NCBI GenBank assembly: GCA_000471925.1
Contig: CP006668.1
Span: 1,116,001-1,180,000, forward strand
Direction: 5' to 3'
DNA: 64,000 nt
DNA from: Ralstonia pickettii DTP0602
GTDB taxonomy: Bacteria > Pseudomonadota > Gammaproteobacteria > Burkholderiales > Burkholderiaceae
The notes below the pieces were generated by a model. That model was not told where the DNA came from. It saw only the letters and a program-made list of their open reading frames with translations, and ran no database searches. The translations under genes and the position numbers were made by a program. Within the stretch, counting starts at the first letter, position 1; every line of letters begins with the position of its first letter. Positions 18,051-26,671 of this stretch are shown here, in pieces.

Positions 18051-19007
18051 ATGAAAAAGCTGATTGCATCCGTGCTGCTGGGCGCAGCCATGGTTACCGC
18101 GCATGCCGCGTGGCCGGAAAAACCCGTGACACTGCTCGTTCCCTTTCCCGCGGGCGGATCGACCGACAATGTCGCCCGCATCCTCGGGGCCAGGCTGCAG
18201 GCGCAGTTTGGCGGCAGCTTCGTGGTCGACAACAAGCCGGGCGCAGCCGGCATGATCGGCGCCGCAGTGGCCAAGCGCGCACCGGCCGATGGCTACACCG
18301 TGTTCGTGTCGTCGCTGGGGCCGTTCGTGATCGGTCCGCACCTGGTGAAGAATCCCGGCTACGATCCGCTGAAGGACTTTGACTACATCAGCGTCGCGGT
18401 GCAGGCACCCAACGTGCTGGCGATTCCCGTCAATTCGCCGCACAAGAGCCTGCAGGATGTCATCGCTTTCGAGAAGGCCAATCCCAACAAAATGACGTTC
18501 GCCTCTGCCGGCAATGGCACCAGCGACCACCTTACCGCGGAGCTGTTCTGGCAGCAGACCGGCACCACCGGCATCCATGTTCCCTACAAGGGCGGCGCGC
18601 CGGCGATGAATGACCTGCTCGGCGGCCAGGTCGATGCCACCTTCATGAACATCAACACCGCCGTGCCGCATATCAAGGCCGGCAAGCTGCGCGCGCTCGC
18701 CATCACCAGCAACAAGCGCTCGCCGATCCTGCCAGATGTGCCGACCATGGAGGAGTCCGGGTTCAAGGGCGTGACGGTCTACTCCTGGCAGGCCGTGGCC
18801 GCGCCGAAGGGGTTGCCGCCGGAGATCAAGGCCAAGCTGCATGCCGCCGTCGTCGCGGCGCTCAACGACCCGGCGGTCAAGCCCAAGCTGCTCGAGGTGG
18901 GCTTCGAGATCGTCGCCAATACGCCGGAGCAGTTCACGGCGTTCCAGGCGTCGGAGTATGCGCGCTGGAAGAAGGTCATCGAGGTGGGCAAGATCACGGC
19001 GGATTGA
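18051..19007 (+). CDS. TctC/Bug-family receptor, aldarate operon
   Basis: 318 aa. Short signal peptide (KKLIASVLLGAAMVTAHA), then the family marks WPEKPVTLLVPFPAGG, PADGYTVF, HVPYKGGAPAMNDLLGG and LRALAIT. AGGAGA lies about 7 nt before the ATG. It is the second gene of the LacI-controlled pair, so the likely ligand is a hexarate such as galactarate or talarate. It has no TctAB partner genes nearby. Confidence 0.85.
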   Translation: MKKLIASVLLGAAMVTAHAAWPEKPVTLLVPFPAGGSTDNVARILGARLQAQFGGSFVVDNKPGAAGMIGAAVAKRAPADGYTVFVSSLGPFVIGPHLVKNPGYDPLKDFDYISVAVQAPNVLAIPVNSPHKSLQDVIAFEKANPNKMTFASAGNGTSDHLTAELFWQQTGTTGIHVPYKGGAPAMNDLLGGQVDATFMNINTAVPHIKAGKLRALAITSNKRSPILPDVPTMEESGFKGVTVYSWQAVAAPKGLPPEIKAKLHAAVVAALNDPAVKPKLLEVGFEIVANTPEQFTAFQASEYARWKKVIEVGKITAD

Positions 19008-19016
19008 GGCCGGCCA

Positions 19017-19059
19017 GCCCGGACAATGCCATCGACGATCCAAACGGCGTTGTCCGGGC
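19017..19059 (+). terminator. strong hairpin after tctC
   Basis: A 14-bp stem (GCCCGGACAATGCC paired with GGCGTTGTCCGGGC, one T-G wobble) with a 15-nt loop lies 10 bp after the tctC stop and 7 bp before the convergent membrane-protein stop. No T-run follows, so it may be a bidirectional or Rho-assisted terminator. Confidence 0.6.
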
Positions 19060-19065
19060 GTGAGC

Positions 19066-19725
19066 TCAGGTTGCAAGCACCAATGCCAGCCCCCCGACCA
19101 GGATGAGGCTGCAGGCCCAGACCTTATCCAGGTTGAACCAGCTCCGCGACACGAACTTCAGTCCGAGGTAGCGGTAGACCAGCCATGCCAGGACACCGCC
19201 CACCGCGATCATGGCCAGGGTATGCACGACGGCGACCACCAGCGCCATGCCCAGGTTGGCGCTGGCCAGCGCGGAAGCCGCCTGATGTCCCGGGTCGGTA
19301 TCGGCACGGCAAAGTCCCAGATAGATCGGCACCAGCATCAGCCCGGCGCCGTGCGCGATCGCCACGGCAAACGACCATAGCGCGAGCCGCGATGGCGCGA
19401 TGCGCACCAGCGCCCGTGGATGGCGCTGCCAGATCAGCAGCGCGACGCCAAAGCCCATGACGAGCACAGCCGCGCCGATCCGGATCTGCGCTTGCCATGC
19501 GAGCAGCGCGGCAAGCATGCCGAATGGCAGCGTCACCGCAAACACCGCCAGCGCGTGCCCGAAGGCGAGATACCCCAGCGCCGTGATCAGCGCGCGCTGG
19601 CTTTGCGCCAGCAACCCGTTCGACACCGCCAGCGGCCAGCCCATCGCGGGGTTGAGCCCGTGATAGAGGCCGCTTGCCAGGACCGCCGACCAGAGGCCGA
19701 GCTGCTCCCAGGAGTTGCCGATCAA
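19066..19725 (-). CDS. polytopic membrane protein of unknown function
   Basis: 219 aa with about six transmembrane helices. A histidine-containing first loop reads GLYHGLNPAMGWPLAVS, and a second histidine motif, AIAHGAGLMLVPIYLG, lies about midway. I know similar HGLNPAMGW proteins only as conserved hypotheticals. The paired histidines might bind a metal. Its ATG overlaps the stop of the SBP56 gene by 4 bp, so the two are translationally coupled and probably act together. A transport or membrane-anchoring role for the selenium-binding protein is possible but unproven. Confidence 0.7.
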   Translation of the reverse strand: MIGNSWEQLGLWSAVLASGLYHGLNPAMGWPLAVSNGLLAQSQRALITALGYLAFGHALAVFAVTLPFGMLAALLAWQAQIRIGAAVLVMGFGVALLIWQRHPRALVRIAPSRLALWSFAVAIAHGAGLMLVPIYLGLCRADTDPGHQAASALASANLGMALVVAVVHTLAMIAVGGVLAWLVYRYLGLKFVSRSWFNLDKVWACSLILVGGLALVLAT

Positions 19726-21128
19726 GGTCTGACCGACGGATAGCAGAACGAATCGGTCGAGCAGTCCCCGCCTTCCAGCCGGATCTGGTGAGCCCGGTAG
19801 CCTTCCGGGAAATCGACCCAGTAGTCATCGGCCAGCGTCAGGCCGCCGTTGGGACCGGCATGCGCCATTACCTGCGTCCCGGGAACGCCGTCGGGGTAGA
19901 ACTGGTTGTCCCAGGTCGAGTAGAGCGAGTTGGTCCAATAGACGCGCTTGCCGTCGCGGCTGATCTCGACCATCTGCGGACCGCCCGTGAAGGGCTTGCC
20001 ATTCGGATGCGGCGTGCGCCGCGCAATGCCGCCGATATGGACCGATCCGGAGAGCTTCGGCTTGCGCGGGTCCGTCACATCGTACTGGCGCATCTCGCCC
20101 GTGCCCCAGCAGGAGACATAGAGGAACTTGTCGTCGAGGGACAGATCGATGTCGGTCACCAGCGGCGGCACGGCGCCAAATCCCTGCAACAGCGGCGGCA
20201 GCTGATCGGCTGCGGCAGGTTCAGGCGGAATGGTCGCCGTCTTCTCGACGTGGAACTTGCCGCCTTCGCGCCACCAGGTCCAGATCGAGCCTTCCAGGTT
20301 GGTGGTGTCGACCACCACGCCAACGAAGCCGTATTCCCGGATCGGGTCGTGCGCCGGCCTCACTTCCAGGGCCATCTGGTGATTGGCGCCGAGGTCGAGC
20401 GTCTGCACGTTGCGCCGCGCGCGCAGGTCCCAGAAATGCAGCTTGTGGCCGTACTTGTTGGACAACAGGTCCTCGGCCACGATGCCGTTCTCGAATTGCG
20501 GCGGCAGGGCCCATTCGCTGGACACCATGTAGTCGCGCGGCAGGTTCCACCAGAAGTCGTAATGCTTCTCCTGCGCGCCGCGGTCGATCTCCCATCGGCC
20601 GAGGACGTCGAAGGTTTCGCAATCCATGATGAAGATGCCGGGAGGGCCGTCCGTACCATCCTTGCCGCCACCGCCAAGCGTGCTCACGTAGATGCCCTCA
20701 GGTCCGCAATGGATGGTATGGGGCCTTGAGTAGCCTGTCTTGCGGAAGACTTCGTCGGGCTCGATGATCTTGTGGATGCGCGCCTGGGTCGGATGCGGCT
20801 TGGTGTCCACGATGTATATGCGCGAAGAGCGCATGCCCGGAATGACCAGGTAGCGCCGCTCGAGGAAAGCGTGGCCGGTCAGTGGCGACAGCGCCGACGA
20901 GCATGCATTCCACCCGAAGTGATGCAGCTCGTCGCCCGTGTTCGCCATCGGCACGGTGTGCACCACCGTGCTGTAGGTGGGCGAGCCGGGTTTGACATCG
21001 ATCACCGCGAGGGCGTCTGGCTTGGAGGCGTCGGGGCTGAGCAGCAGCGTATAAGCAAATGCTTCCGCTGGCGCGCTCATTGCAAGTTCCGGCGAGGCGT
21101 GAAACGTCGGATCTGGCCGCATGTTCAT
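19722..21128 (-). CDS. SBP56 selenium-binding protein / methanethiol oxidase-like
   Basis: 468 aa, the normal length for the SBP56 beta-propeller family. Bacterial members include MtoX, which oxidises methanethiol to formaldehyde, hydrogen sulfide and hydrogen peroxide and uses copper. Visible family segments: HHFGWNACSSALS (about 87-99), RPHTIHCGPEGIYVS, KHYDFWWNLPRDYMVSSEW, LHFWDLRAR, FLYVSCWGTGEMRQYDV, and the C-terminus GGDCSTDSFCYP. The ATG at 21128 has AGGAGGGC upstream. It has no obvious export signal. The IclR gene upstream runs the same way, so the three genes may share a transcript. Confidence 0.85.
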   Translation of the reverse strand: MNMRPDPTFHASPELAMSAPAEAFAYTLLLSPDASKPDALAVIDVKPGSPTYSTVVHTVPMANTGDELHHFGWNACSSALSPLTGHAFLERRYLVIPGMRSSRIYIVDTKPHPTQARIHKIIEPDEVFRKTGYSRPHTIHCGPEGIYVSTLGGGGKDGTDGPPGIFIMDCETFDVLGRWEIDRGAQEKHYDFWWNLPRDYMVSSEWALPPQFENGIVAEDLLSNKYGHKLHFWDLRARRNVQTLDLGANHQMALEVRPAHDPIREYGFVGVVVDTTNLEGSIWTWWREGGKFHVEKTATIPPEPAAADQLPPLLQGFGAVPPLVTDIDLSLDDKFLYVSCWGTGEMRQYDVTDPRKPKLSGSVHIGGIARRTPHPNGKPFTGGPQMVEISRDGKRVYWTNSLYSTWDNQFYPDGVPGTQVMAHAGPNGGLTLADDYWVDFPEGYRAHQIRLEGGDCSTDSFCYPSVRP

Positions 21129-21309
21129 GGGTGAGCCCTCCTGGTTCTGCCGGATCACACGTCGCAAGCTCACCGCAATATCGCCGAAACGGGCTTCCGA
21201 TGTGCACTTCGAGCCTACTTAGACTAGGACGTTCTCAATTCCTAGTCAACGCGAGAGGCACGGGCGCGCTGGCGCGGCGCGCAGGCTGGCTGCAGAAAAA
21301 ACGCGCTGG

Positions 21310-22134
21310 CTACATCGCTTCCTGAGCGCTGATGGCGCCGCTGCCAATGATCTGCTCCATATGCAGCTTCGAAACACCGGCATCGAAACGGGCGCGATTG
21401 CCGCCGAGAATCTCGGTTGCCTGCCCCGCGACCTTCAGCAGCGTTGCCACGGCCGCGAACATGGTCGGCGCAGCGCTTAGTCTCTGCTTCGGCCCGGACA
21501 ACGTCAGGGCTCCTACCAGTTCTCCCATGGCACCGAATACAGGCGCTGAGGCAGCAGCGGTTTCGGCATCCCGCTCGCCATATGACACTGCCCAAAGGCG
21601 CTCGCGCACCTCGCGCCAGCGCGGGTCGTTGGGCTCGCTGAAGGCGAGCAGCACCTTGCCCGAGGCGCCGCGGTCGATGGGGAATTCATCGCCGACACCG
21701 ATCGACACGCGTACGGCGCGCGCCGGCTCGACGCGATACAGCACGAGTCGCCGATCCCCTTGCCGGACGTAGAACGATGCAGTCTCGCCGAGTTCGCGGC
21801 TGAGCTGCTCCAGCAGGTGCTCGATGACGGGACCGACACGGAACGAGCGCTGATAAATGGCCGCCAGCCGCAGTGGCTGCGGGCCGATCGCATACTGCCC
21901 GTCCTCCAGCTTGCGAATAAAGCCGCCGTGCTCCAGGGCAGCCAGCAGGCGTAACACAGTGCTCTTGTACAGATTCGTGCGGCGGGACAGCTCCGTCAGC
22001 GTCAGGCGCTCATCGGTCGGACCGAATGCGCCAAGGATGGCAAAAGCGCGATCCAGTACGGCCACGCCGCTGGAACCCTCGGATGCAGCGGCGTCGGTAA
22101 CGTCACGCGACGCGGATGTTTGGTTCTCGTCCAT
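21310..22134 (-). CDS. IclR-family transcriptional regulator
   Basis: 274 aa from the ATG at 22134, which has GGAG about 10 nt upstream. HTH at about 25-85 (LTLTELSRRTNLYKSTVLRL), effector domain from about 100 (ETASFYVRQGDRRLVLYRVE, IDRGASGKVLLAF). It diverges from the TctC/CoA-transferase/citryl-CoA lyase operon. The gap holds three GTTCT-N7-AGAAC sites, one just upstream of its own start. It is therefore the best candidate regulator of that operon and of itself. Confidence 0.85.
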   Translation of the reverse strand: MDENQTSASRDVTDAAASEGSSGVAVLDRAFAILGAFGPTDERLTLTELSRRTNLYKSTVLRLLAALEHGGFIRKLEDGQYAIGPQPLRLAAIYQRSFRVGPVIEHLLEQLSRELGETASFYVRQGDRRLVLYRVEPARAVRVSIGVGDEFPIDRGASGKVLLAFSEPNDPRWREVRERLWAVSYGERDAETAAASAPVFGAMGELVGALTLSGPKQRLSAAPTMFAAVATLLKVAGQATEILGGNRARFDAGVSKLHMEQIIGSGAISAQEAM

Positions 22135-22152
22135 GGATTGGATCTCCAGATA

Positions 22153-22169
22153 GTTCTGCCTAGTAGAAC
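22153..22169. promoter_or_regulatory. IclR operator copy 1
   Basis: GTTCTGCCTAGTAGAAC, a 17-bp GTTCT-N7-AGAAC dyad 18 bp upstream of the IclR ATG. It is well placed for autorepression. Confidence 0.7.
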
Positions 22170-22235
22170 ACAACGCCAGAAATGGCGAAAGATAAGGGTA
22201 TACCCTCCTACTCCTCGCATTGGCTTGGCACTAAA

Positions 22236-22272
22236 GTTCTATTCAATAGAACATCGTTCTATCAAGAAGAAC
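22236..22272. promoter_or_regulatory. IclR operator copies 2 and 3 in tandem
   Basis: A perfect 17-bp palindrome, GTTCTATTCAATAGAAC (22236-22252), is followed exactly 20 bp later by GTTCTATCAAGAAGAAC (22256-22272). Same-face tandem spacing of about two helical turns fits cooperative binding of an IclR tetramer upstream of the tctC operon. Confidence 0.75.
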
Positions 22273-22458
22273 AGAAAAAGGGCGATGAGCGCTGGGCAGG
22301 TTCGTCCGTCGAGCCCGTAGACGGCACTGGCAGTCCCCCGGCAAAGCGCATCGCGCTGCCAGCCGACCAACGGCGCAGTGCGCCACCTTCCCGCATTTCT
22401 TAACCAGAGCGACACGCTCGTCGGACGGACACATGCAGCCGTCTGAACAGGAGACGAC

Positions 22459-23478
22459 ATGAATCACAATTTCCCTAATCACCGGATCGCCACGGCGCCT
22501 GGGCAAACCTTTGATCGCGCCCTGCTTGGCTGTGCCTTGTCGGCGTTGCTCGCCGTTGGCGCCACAGGCGCAATTGCGGCCGATGCCTACCCCTCGCAGC
22601 CGGTCCGGCTGATCGTGCCATTCCCACCCGCTGGCGGCACCGACGTGCTGTCGCGGCTGGTGTTCAACAAGATCGGCATGGCCACCAAGTGGAACGTGGT
22701 GGTGGAGAACCGCGCCGGTGCCGGCGGCAATATCGGGCTCGATAGCGTGGCCAAGGCAAAGGCCGACGGCTACACGCTGGGCATGGGACAGACCGCCAAC
22801 CTCGCGATCAATCCCGCGCTGTACCCCAAGATGCCCTACAACGCGCAGAAGGATTTCACGCCGGTGGCGCTCGTGGCAGCACAGCCGGTGGTGCTGATCG
22901 TGCGCAACGACGCGCCCTACAAGAACGTTGCCGAGCTGGTGGCCGCGGCCAAGGCGAAGCAACTGTCGATGGCGTCCGCCGGCACGGGCACGGTCGGACA
23001 CCTGACCGGCGAGATGTTCGCGCGGCGCGCCGGCATCAAGCTGCTGCATGTGCCGTACAAGGGTGCCTCGCCAGCGCTGACCGACCTGATGGGCGGGCAG
23101 ACCGATTTCTATTTCGCCACGCCGCCAATTGCCATGCCCATGATCAAGGCCGGCAAGGTCCGCGCGCTGGCGGTGACCTCGGCCAAGCGCATGCCGTTGC
23201 TGTCGGCGGTGCCTACCATTGCAGAGTCAGGCTACGCCGGCTTCCAGGCGGAAGACTGGAAGGCGCTGGTGGCGCCGGCCGGCACGCCGCCGGAGGTGGT
23301 GGCGCGCCTGAATGCCGAGGTCAACAAGGCGCTGGCGCAGCCGGACACCATCAGCAAGCTGCGTGAAGAAGGCAGCGAGCCGCGCGGCGGCTCGGCCAAG
23401 GACCTGGGCGCCTTTATCCAGAGCGAGAACACGCGCTGGGGCGAAATCGTGCGCCAGTCCGGCGCGCGCGTCGAATAA
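22459..23478 (+). CDS. TctC/Bug-family receptor, citrate-type operon
   Basis: 339 aa with an N-terminal extension before the signal hydrophobic stretch (ALLGCALSALLAVGATGAIA). The mature part shows YPSQPVRLIVPFPPAGGTD, KADGYTLG, HVPYKGASPALTDLMGGQ and VRALAVTS. AGGAGA lies about 7 nt before the ATG. It heads an operon with a class III CoA-transferase and a citryl-CoA-lyase-like enzyme, so the ligand is probably a tricarboxylate or branched hydroxy-acid such as citrate or citramalate. Confidence 0.85.
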   Translation: MNHNFPNHRIATAPGQTFDRALLGCALSALLAVGATGAIAADAYPSQPVRLIVPFPPAGGTDVLSRLVFNKIGMATKWNVVVENRAGAGGNIGLDSVAKAKADGYTLGMGQTANLAINPALYPKMPYNAQKDFTPVALVAAQPVVLIVRNDAPYKNVAELVAAAKAKQLSMASAGTGTVGHLTGEMFARRAGIKLLHVPYKGASPALTDLMGGQTDFYFATPPIAMPMIKAGKVRALAVTSAKRMPLLSAVPTIAESGYAGFQAEDWKALVAPAGTPPEVVARLNAEVNKALAQPDTISKLREEGSEPRGGSAKDLGAFIQSENTRWGEIVRQSGARVE

Positions 23479-23538
23479 TCCATCCAGTCGCGCTACGGCG
23501 GCCGTGCCGTCGTGGCGCCACGCCATCGGAAGCCAGCC

Positions 23539-24738
23539 ATGCAAAAGCCCTTGCGCAATATCCGCGTGCTCGACCTCACCAACGTGCTGGCCGGGCCATT
23601 CTGCTGCCACCAGCTCGCCCATATGGGTGCCGAGGTCATCAAGGTAGAGACCCCCGGCACCGGCGACCTGGCGCGCCAGCTCGGCGCCGATGCCGAGCTG
23701 AACCAGCGCCTGATGGGGGTGTCGTTCCTGGCGCAGAACCCCGGCAAGCAGTCGATCACCATCAACCTCAAGCATGCGCGCGGCAAGGAAGTGTTCCGCA
23801 AGCTGGTACGCAGCGCCGACGTGCTGGTCGAGAACTTCCGCCCCGGCGTGATGGACCGGCTTGGCCTGGGCTACGAAACGCTGAAGCAGGACAACCCGCG
23901 CCTGATCTACTGCGCGATCTCCGGCTTCGGCCAGGACGGTCCGCTGGCGGAGCTGCCGGCCTATGACCAGATCATCCAGGGTATGTCTGGCGTGATGAGC
24001 ATCACCGGCGATCCGCAGACCGCGCCGTACCGGGTCGGCTATCCGGTGTCGGACACCATCGGCGGCCTGACCGCGGCCTTTGCCGTGGCGGCGTCGCTGG
24101 CGGACCACCAGCGCACCGAGGGCTATTTCATCGACGTGTCGATGCTGGAGGCTACGCTTGCCACCATGGGCTGGGTGGTCTCCAACCACCTGATCGCGGG
24201 CAAGACCCCGGCGCCGATGGGCAACGAGAACATGACCGCGAGCCCGTCGGGCACCTTCCGCACCGGCGACGGCCTGCTCAATATCGCCGCCAACAAGCAG
24301 GAGCAGTTCGAGGCCGTGTGTCGCGTGGTGGGCAAGCCCGAGCTGGCCACCGACGAGCGCTTTGCCCAACGCCAGGCACGGCTGGCCAACCGCGCCGCGC
24401 TGACCGCGGCGCTGGAAGCGGAACTGGCAAAGAAGTCGGCCACGGACTGGTGGCCGCTGCTGAACGATGCCGGCGTGCCGGCGGGCCCGGTCCTGAGCGT
24501 GCCCGACACGCTGGCGCATCCGCAAGTGCGCGACCGCGGCATGATCGGTGAATTCGCCAATGCCACTGGCGTCGGCCGCGACATCCGCATTGTGCGTACC
24601 GGCTTCAAGCTCAACCGCGAGGCCCCGGCAGTCGACACGCCGCCGCCCGAACTGGGCCAGCATACCCGCGAGATCCTGGGCAACCTGGGCTATAGCGACG
24701 CAGATATCAACCAACTCAGCGAGGAGCGCGCGATATGA
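23539..24738 (+). CDS. class III (CaiB/BaiF) CoA-transferase
   Basis: 399 aa. It transfers CoA between carboxylates with an aspartyl thioester intermediate. Family marks: IRVLDLTNVLAGPFCCHQLA, GAEVIKVETP, DVLVENFRPGVMDRLGLG and ISGFGQDGP. The probable catalytic aspartate is in PAYDQIIQGMSG (about residue 146). The ATG at 23539 is preferred. An upstream in-frame ATG at 23512 gives a non-conserved leader. Its end overlaps the lyase start by 4 bp (ATGA), so the two enzymes are coupled: the acid is first charged with CoA and then cleaved. Confidence 0.85.
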   Translation: MQKPLRNIRVLDLTNVLAGPFCCHQLAHMGAEVIKVETPGTGDLARQLGADAELNQRLMGVSFLAQNPGKQSITINLKHARGKEVFRKLVRSADVLVENFRPGVMDRLGLGYETLKQDNPRLIYCAISGFGQDGPLAELPAYDQIIQGMSGVMSITGDPQTAPYRVGYPVSDTIGGLTAAFAVAASLADHQRTEGYFIDVSMLEATLATMGWVVSNHLIAGKTPAPMGNENMTASPSGTFRTGDGLLNIAANKQEQFEAVCRVVGKPELATDERFAQRQARLANRAALTAALEAELAKKSATDWWPLLNDAGVPAGPVLSVPDTLAHPQVRDRGMIGEFANATGVGRDIRIVRTGFKLNREAPAVDTPPPELGQHTREILGNLGYSDADINQLSEERAI

Positions 24739-25607
24739 GCAGCATCGACCAGGACGCCAACGCCGGCGATAACACCATGGACCCCGGCCAGCGCCTGTCG
24801 CAGGACTGGTGGCGTACCGAAATCATCGACATGCGCCCGGGCGAGATCCGCTACCGCGGCTATCCCATCGAGCAACTGATCGGCCACGTCTCGTTCGCGC
24901 AGATGATCTGGCTGATGCTGCGCGGCGAGCTGCCCGGCCCGGGCCAGGGCGAGCTGCTCGACGCGGCGCTGATGGCCGCGGTGGACCACGGCCCACAGGC
25001 GCCCAGCATCGCCATCGCACGCATGGCCGCGACCTGTGGGGTGGGGCTCAACAATGCGATGGCCTCCGCCGTCAACGTGCTGGGCGATGTGCATGGTGGC
25101 GCCGGCGAGCAGGCGGTGGCGCTGTACGAAGACGTCGCTGCCCGCGTCGATGCCGGCAACACCATGGACGATGCGGTTGCCGCGGCGTTGCAGCAGTATC
25201 GCGACCATCATGGCAAGTTCGTCTCGGGCTTCGGCCACCGCTTCCACCCCGTCGACCCACGCGCGCCGCGCCTGCTGGCGCTGGTGGACCAGGCCGCGGC
25301 CAACGGCGTGGTCCAGGGGCGCTACGCAGCGATCGCGCGGGCCATCGAACAGGCGCTGGCCGCGGGCCGCAGCAAGCCGATCCCGATGAATATCGACGGC
25401 GCCACTGCCGTCATCTATGCCGAACTCGATTTCCCCGCACCGCTGGCGCGCGGGCTGTTCTGCCTGTCGCGCTCGGTCGGCATCCTGGCGCATGCGTGGG
25501 AGCAGACCAACCAGGGTGGCCGCAACAAGGGGCCCATCCCGCGCCAGTTCCTGTGGACCTATGACGGCACGCCGCAGCGCGACGTGCCGGAGGCGCCGGA
25601 GCGTTGA
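24735..25607 (+). CDS. citryl-CoA lyase-like member of the citrate synthase family
   Basis: 290 aa, shorter than citrate synthase (about 430) and similar to the stand-alone citryl-CoA lyases. Visible core: EIRYRGYPIEQLIGHVSFAQ (about 36-55), LGDVHGGAGEQAV with the catalytic histidine near 120, VSGFGHRFHPVDPRAPRLL with the second histidine, and a conserved C-terminal YAELDFPAPLARGLFCLSRS. It probably cleaves a citryl-CoA-like ester to acetyl-CoA and an oxoacid, following the CoA-transferase. The alternative is a citramalyl- or methylcitryl-CoA substrate. Confidence 0.8.
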   Translation: MSSIDQDANAGDNTMDPGQRLSQDWWRTEIIDMRPGEIRYRGYPIEQLIGHVSFAQMIWLMLRGELPGPGQGELLDAALMAAVDHGPQAPSIAIARMAATCGVGLNNAMASAVNVLGDVHGGAGEQAVALYEDVAARVDAGNTMDDAVAAALQQYRDHHGKFVSGFGHRFHPVDPRAPRLLALVDQAAANGVVQGRYAAIARAIEQALAAGRSKPIPMNIDGATAVIYAELDFPAPLARGLFCLSRSVGILAHAWEQTNQGGRNKGPIPRQFLWTYDGTPQRDVPEAPER

Positions 25608-25618
25608 GGCCTTGATCA

Positions 25619-25639
25619 CGTCTCGCGACGAGCGAGACG
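25619..25639 (+). terminator. hairpin between convergent operons
   Basis: CGTCTCGC and GCGAGACG pair over a 5-nt loop 12 bp after the lyase stop. There is no T-run. It probably separates the lyase operon from the convergent SMP-30 gene. Confidence 0.45.
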
Positions 25640-25668
25640 ATCACTACCGCATTCGATAGCCGTTCGAT

Positions 25669-26589
25669 TTACTCGAATGTCCGATGATTTTTCACGCCTG
25701 GCACCGACATGACAGTTTTCAGAATCTCGCCCGTCGTTGAATCCGTAATGTAAAGCGTGCTTCGATCCGGCCCGCCAAACGCCAGGTTCGTCAGCGAATG
25801 GCCAGCCGTGCCACGGATGACCTCGACCGGCTCGGCACGATGATTGAGGACCCATACGTAGGCGAGCCCCGGGTTGGCGACCAGCAGACGACCATCAGTG
25901 TCCATTGCGAGCCCGTCCGGTCCACTGGGTCCGTAAGACGTGAAGAACTGCCCAGCCTTGGATACGCTGCCGTCCTCCTGCATGGGCATGCGCCAGACGC
26001 AGTTGCCGCGCGTGACGGCAACAAACAGAAAGCGCTCGTCTGGCGACAGTACGATGCCATTCGGGCTCGGCACATTGGCGAGCAGCAGTTCGAGCCGGCC
26101 TTCGCGCGTCAGCCGATAGACCCTGCCTGTGGGGTCATGCAGGCCGGTCTGGCCTTGATCGGTGAAATAAACGTTCCCCCGGGAATCCAACGTCAGGTCA
26201 TTGACGCCTTTGAAGCTTTCGGTATTGCGGCGTGGCAGGTACGGCCGGACATTGCCGGCGCGCAGGTCAACTTCCATCAGCCCGTTGCGGTAGTCCGTGA
26301 CAAGCAGAGACTGAGGACCCAGGAATTTCATCCCATTGGGCTCGCCGTCCCATTCGGCAACCAGATCCCAATCGCCTTTCGGGTCAATCCTGAAGATCCG
26401 CCCATTAGGAATATCGGTGACGTACAGGTTGCCTTCGTCATCGACGACGGGGCCCTCGAGAAAGGAGTCGATTTCACGACCACCCTGGTTTGCCCTTGAC
26501 CATTCGGTTCGCCGCGGACTTCGATAGCGGGCAGGAAGGCTGGAAAACGACTCCGCTTCTCGTATGGTCGGTGGATTCAGCAGAAACAT
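25669..26589 (-). CDS. SMP-30/gluconolactonase-family lactonase
   Basis: 306 aa from the ATG at 26589. The frame is open to 26856, but that part is arginine-rich, overlaps the tctC gene and is not conserved. Beta-propeller signature: FLEGPVVDDEGNLYVTDIPN with the metal-binding glutamate (about 45), DWDLVAEWDGEPNGMKF, FKGVNDLTLDSRGNVYFTD with the asparagine/aspartate ligands, PSPNGIVLSPDE and SGPDGLAMDTDGRLLVANPG. It hydrolyses sugar or other lactones. It follows the tctC gene by 82 bp and is the last gene of the RraA/2-hydroxyacid dehydrogenase/TctC set. Confidence 0.85.
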   Translation of the reverse strand: MFLLNPPTIREAESFSSLPARYRSPRRTEWSRANQGGREIDSFLEGPVVDDEGNLYVTDIPNGRIFRIDPKGDWDLVAEWDGEPNGMKFLGPQSLLVTDYRNGLMEVDLRAGNVRPYLPRRNTESFKGVNDLTLDSRGNVYFTDQGQTGLHDPTGRVYRLTREGRLELLLANVPSPNGIVLSPDERFLFVAVTRGNCVWRMPMQEDGSVSKAGQFFTSYGPSGPDGLAMDTDGRLLVANPGLAYVWVLNHRAEPVEVIRGTAGHSLTNLAFGGPDRSTLYITDSTTGEILKTVMSVPGVKNHRTFE

Positions 26590-26671
26590 GTCCTGACACC
26601 TGTTGTTAGTCTCGATAGCAGTTGATACCTGGAGGCCCACCCGCGGCCGCTCACCGGCAAACAATCGGCCA

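Noticed and set aside
23227..24714. 495-codon minus-strand frame over the CoA-transferase gene
   Set aside because: It is an antisense shadow of a clearly recognised class III CoA-transferase, with no domain of its own.
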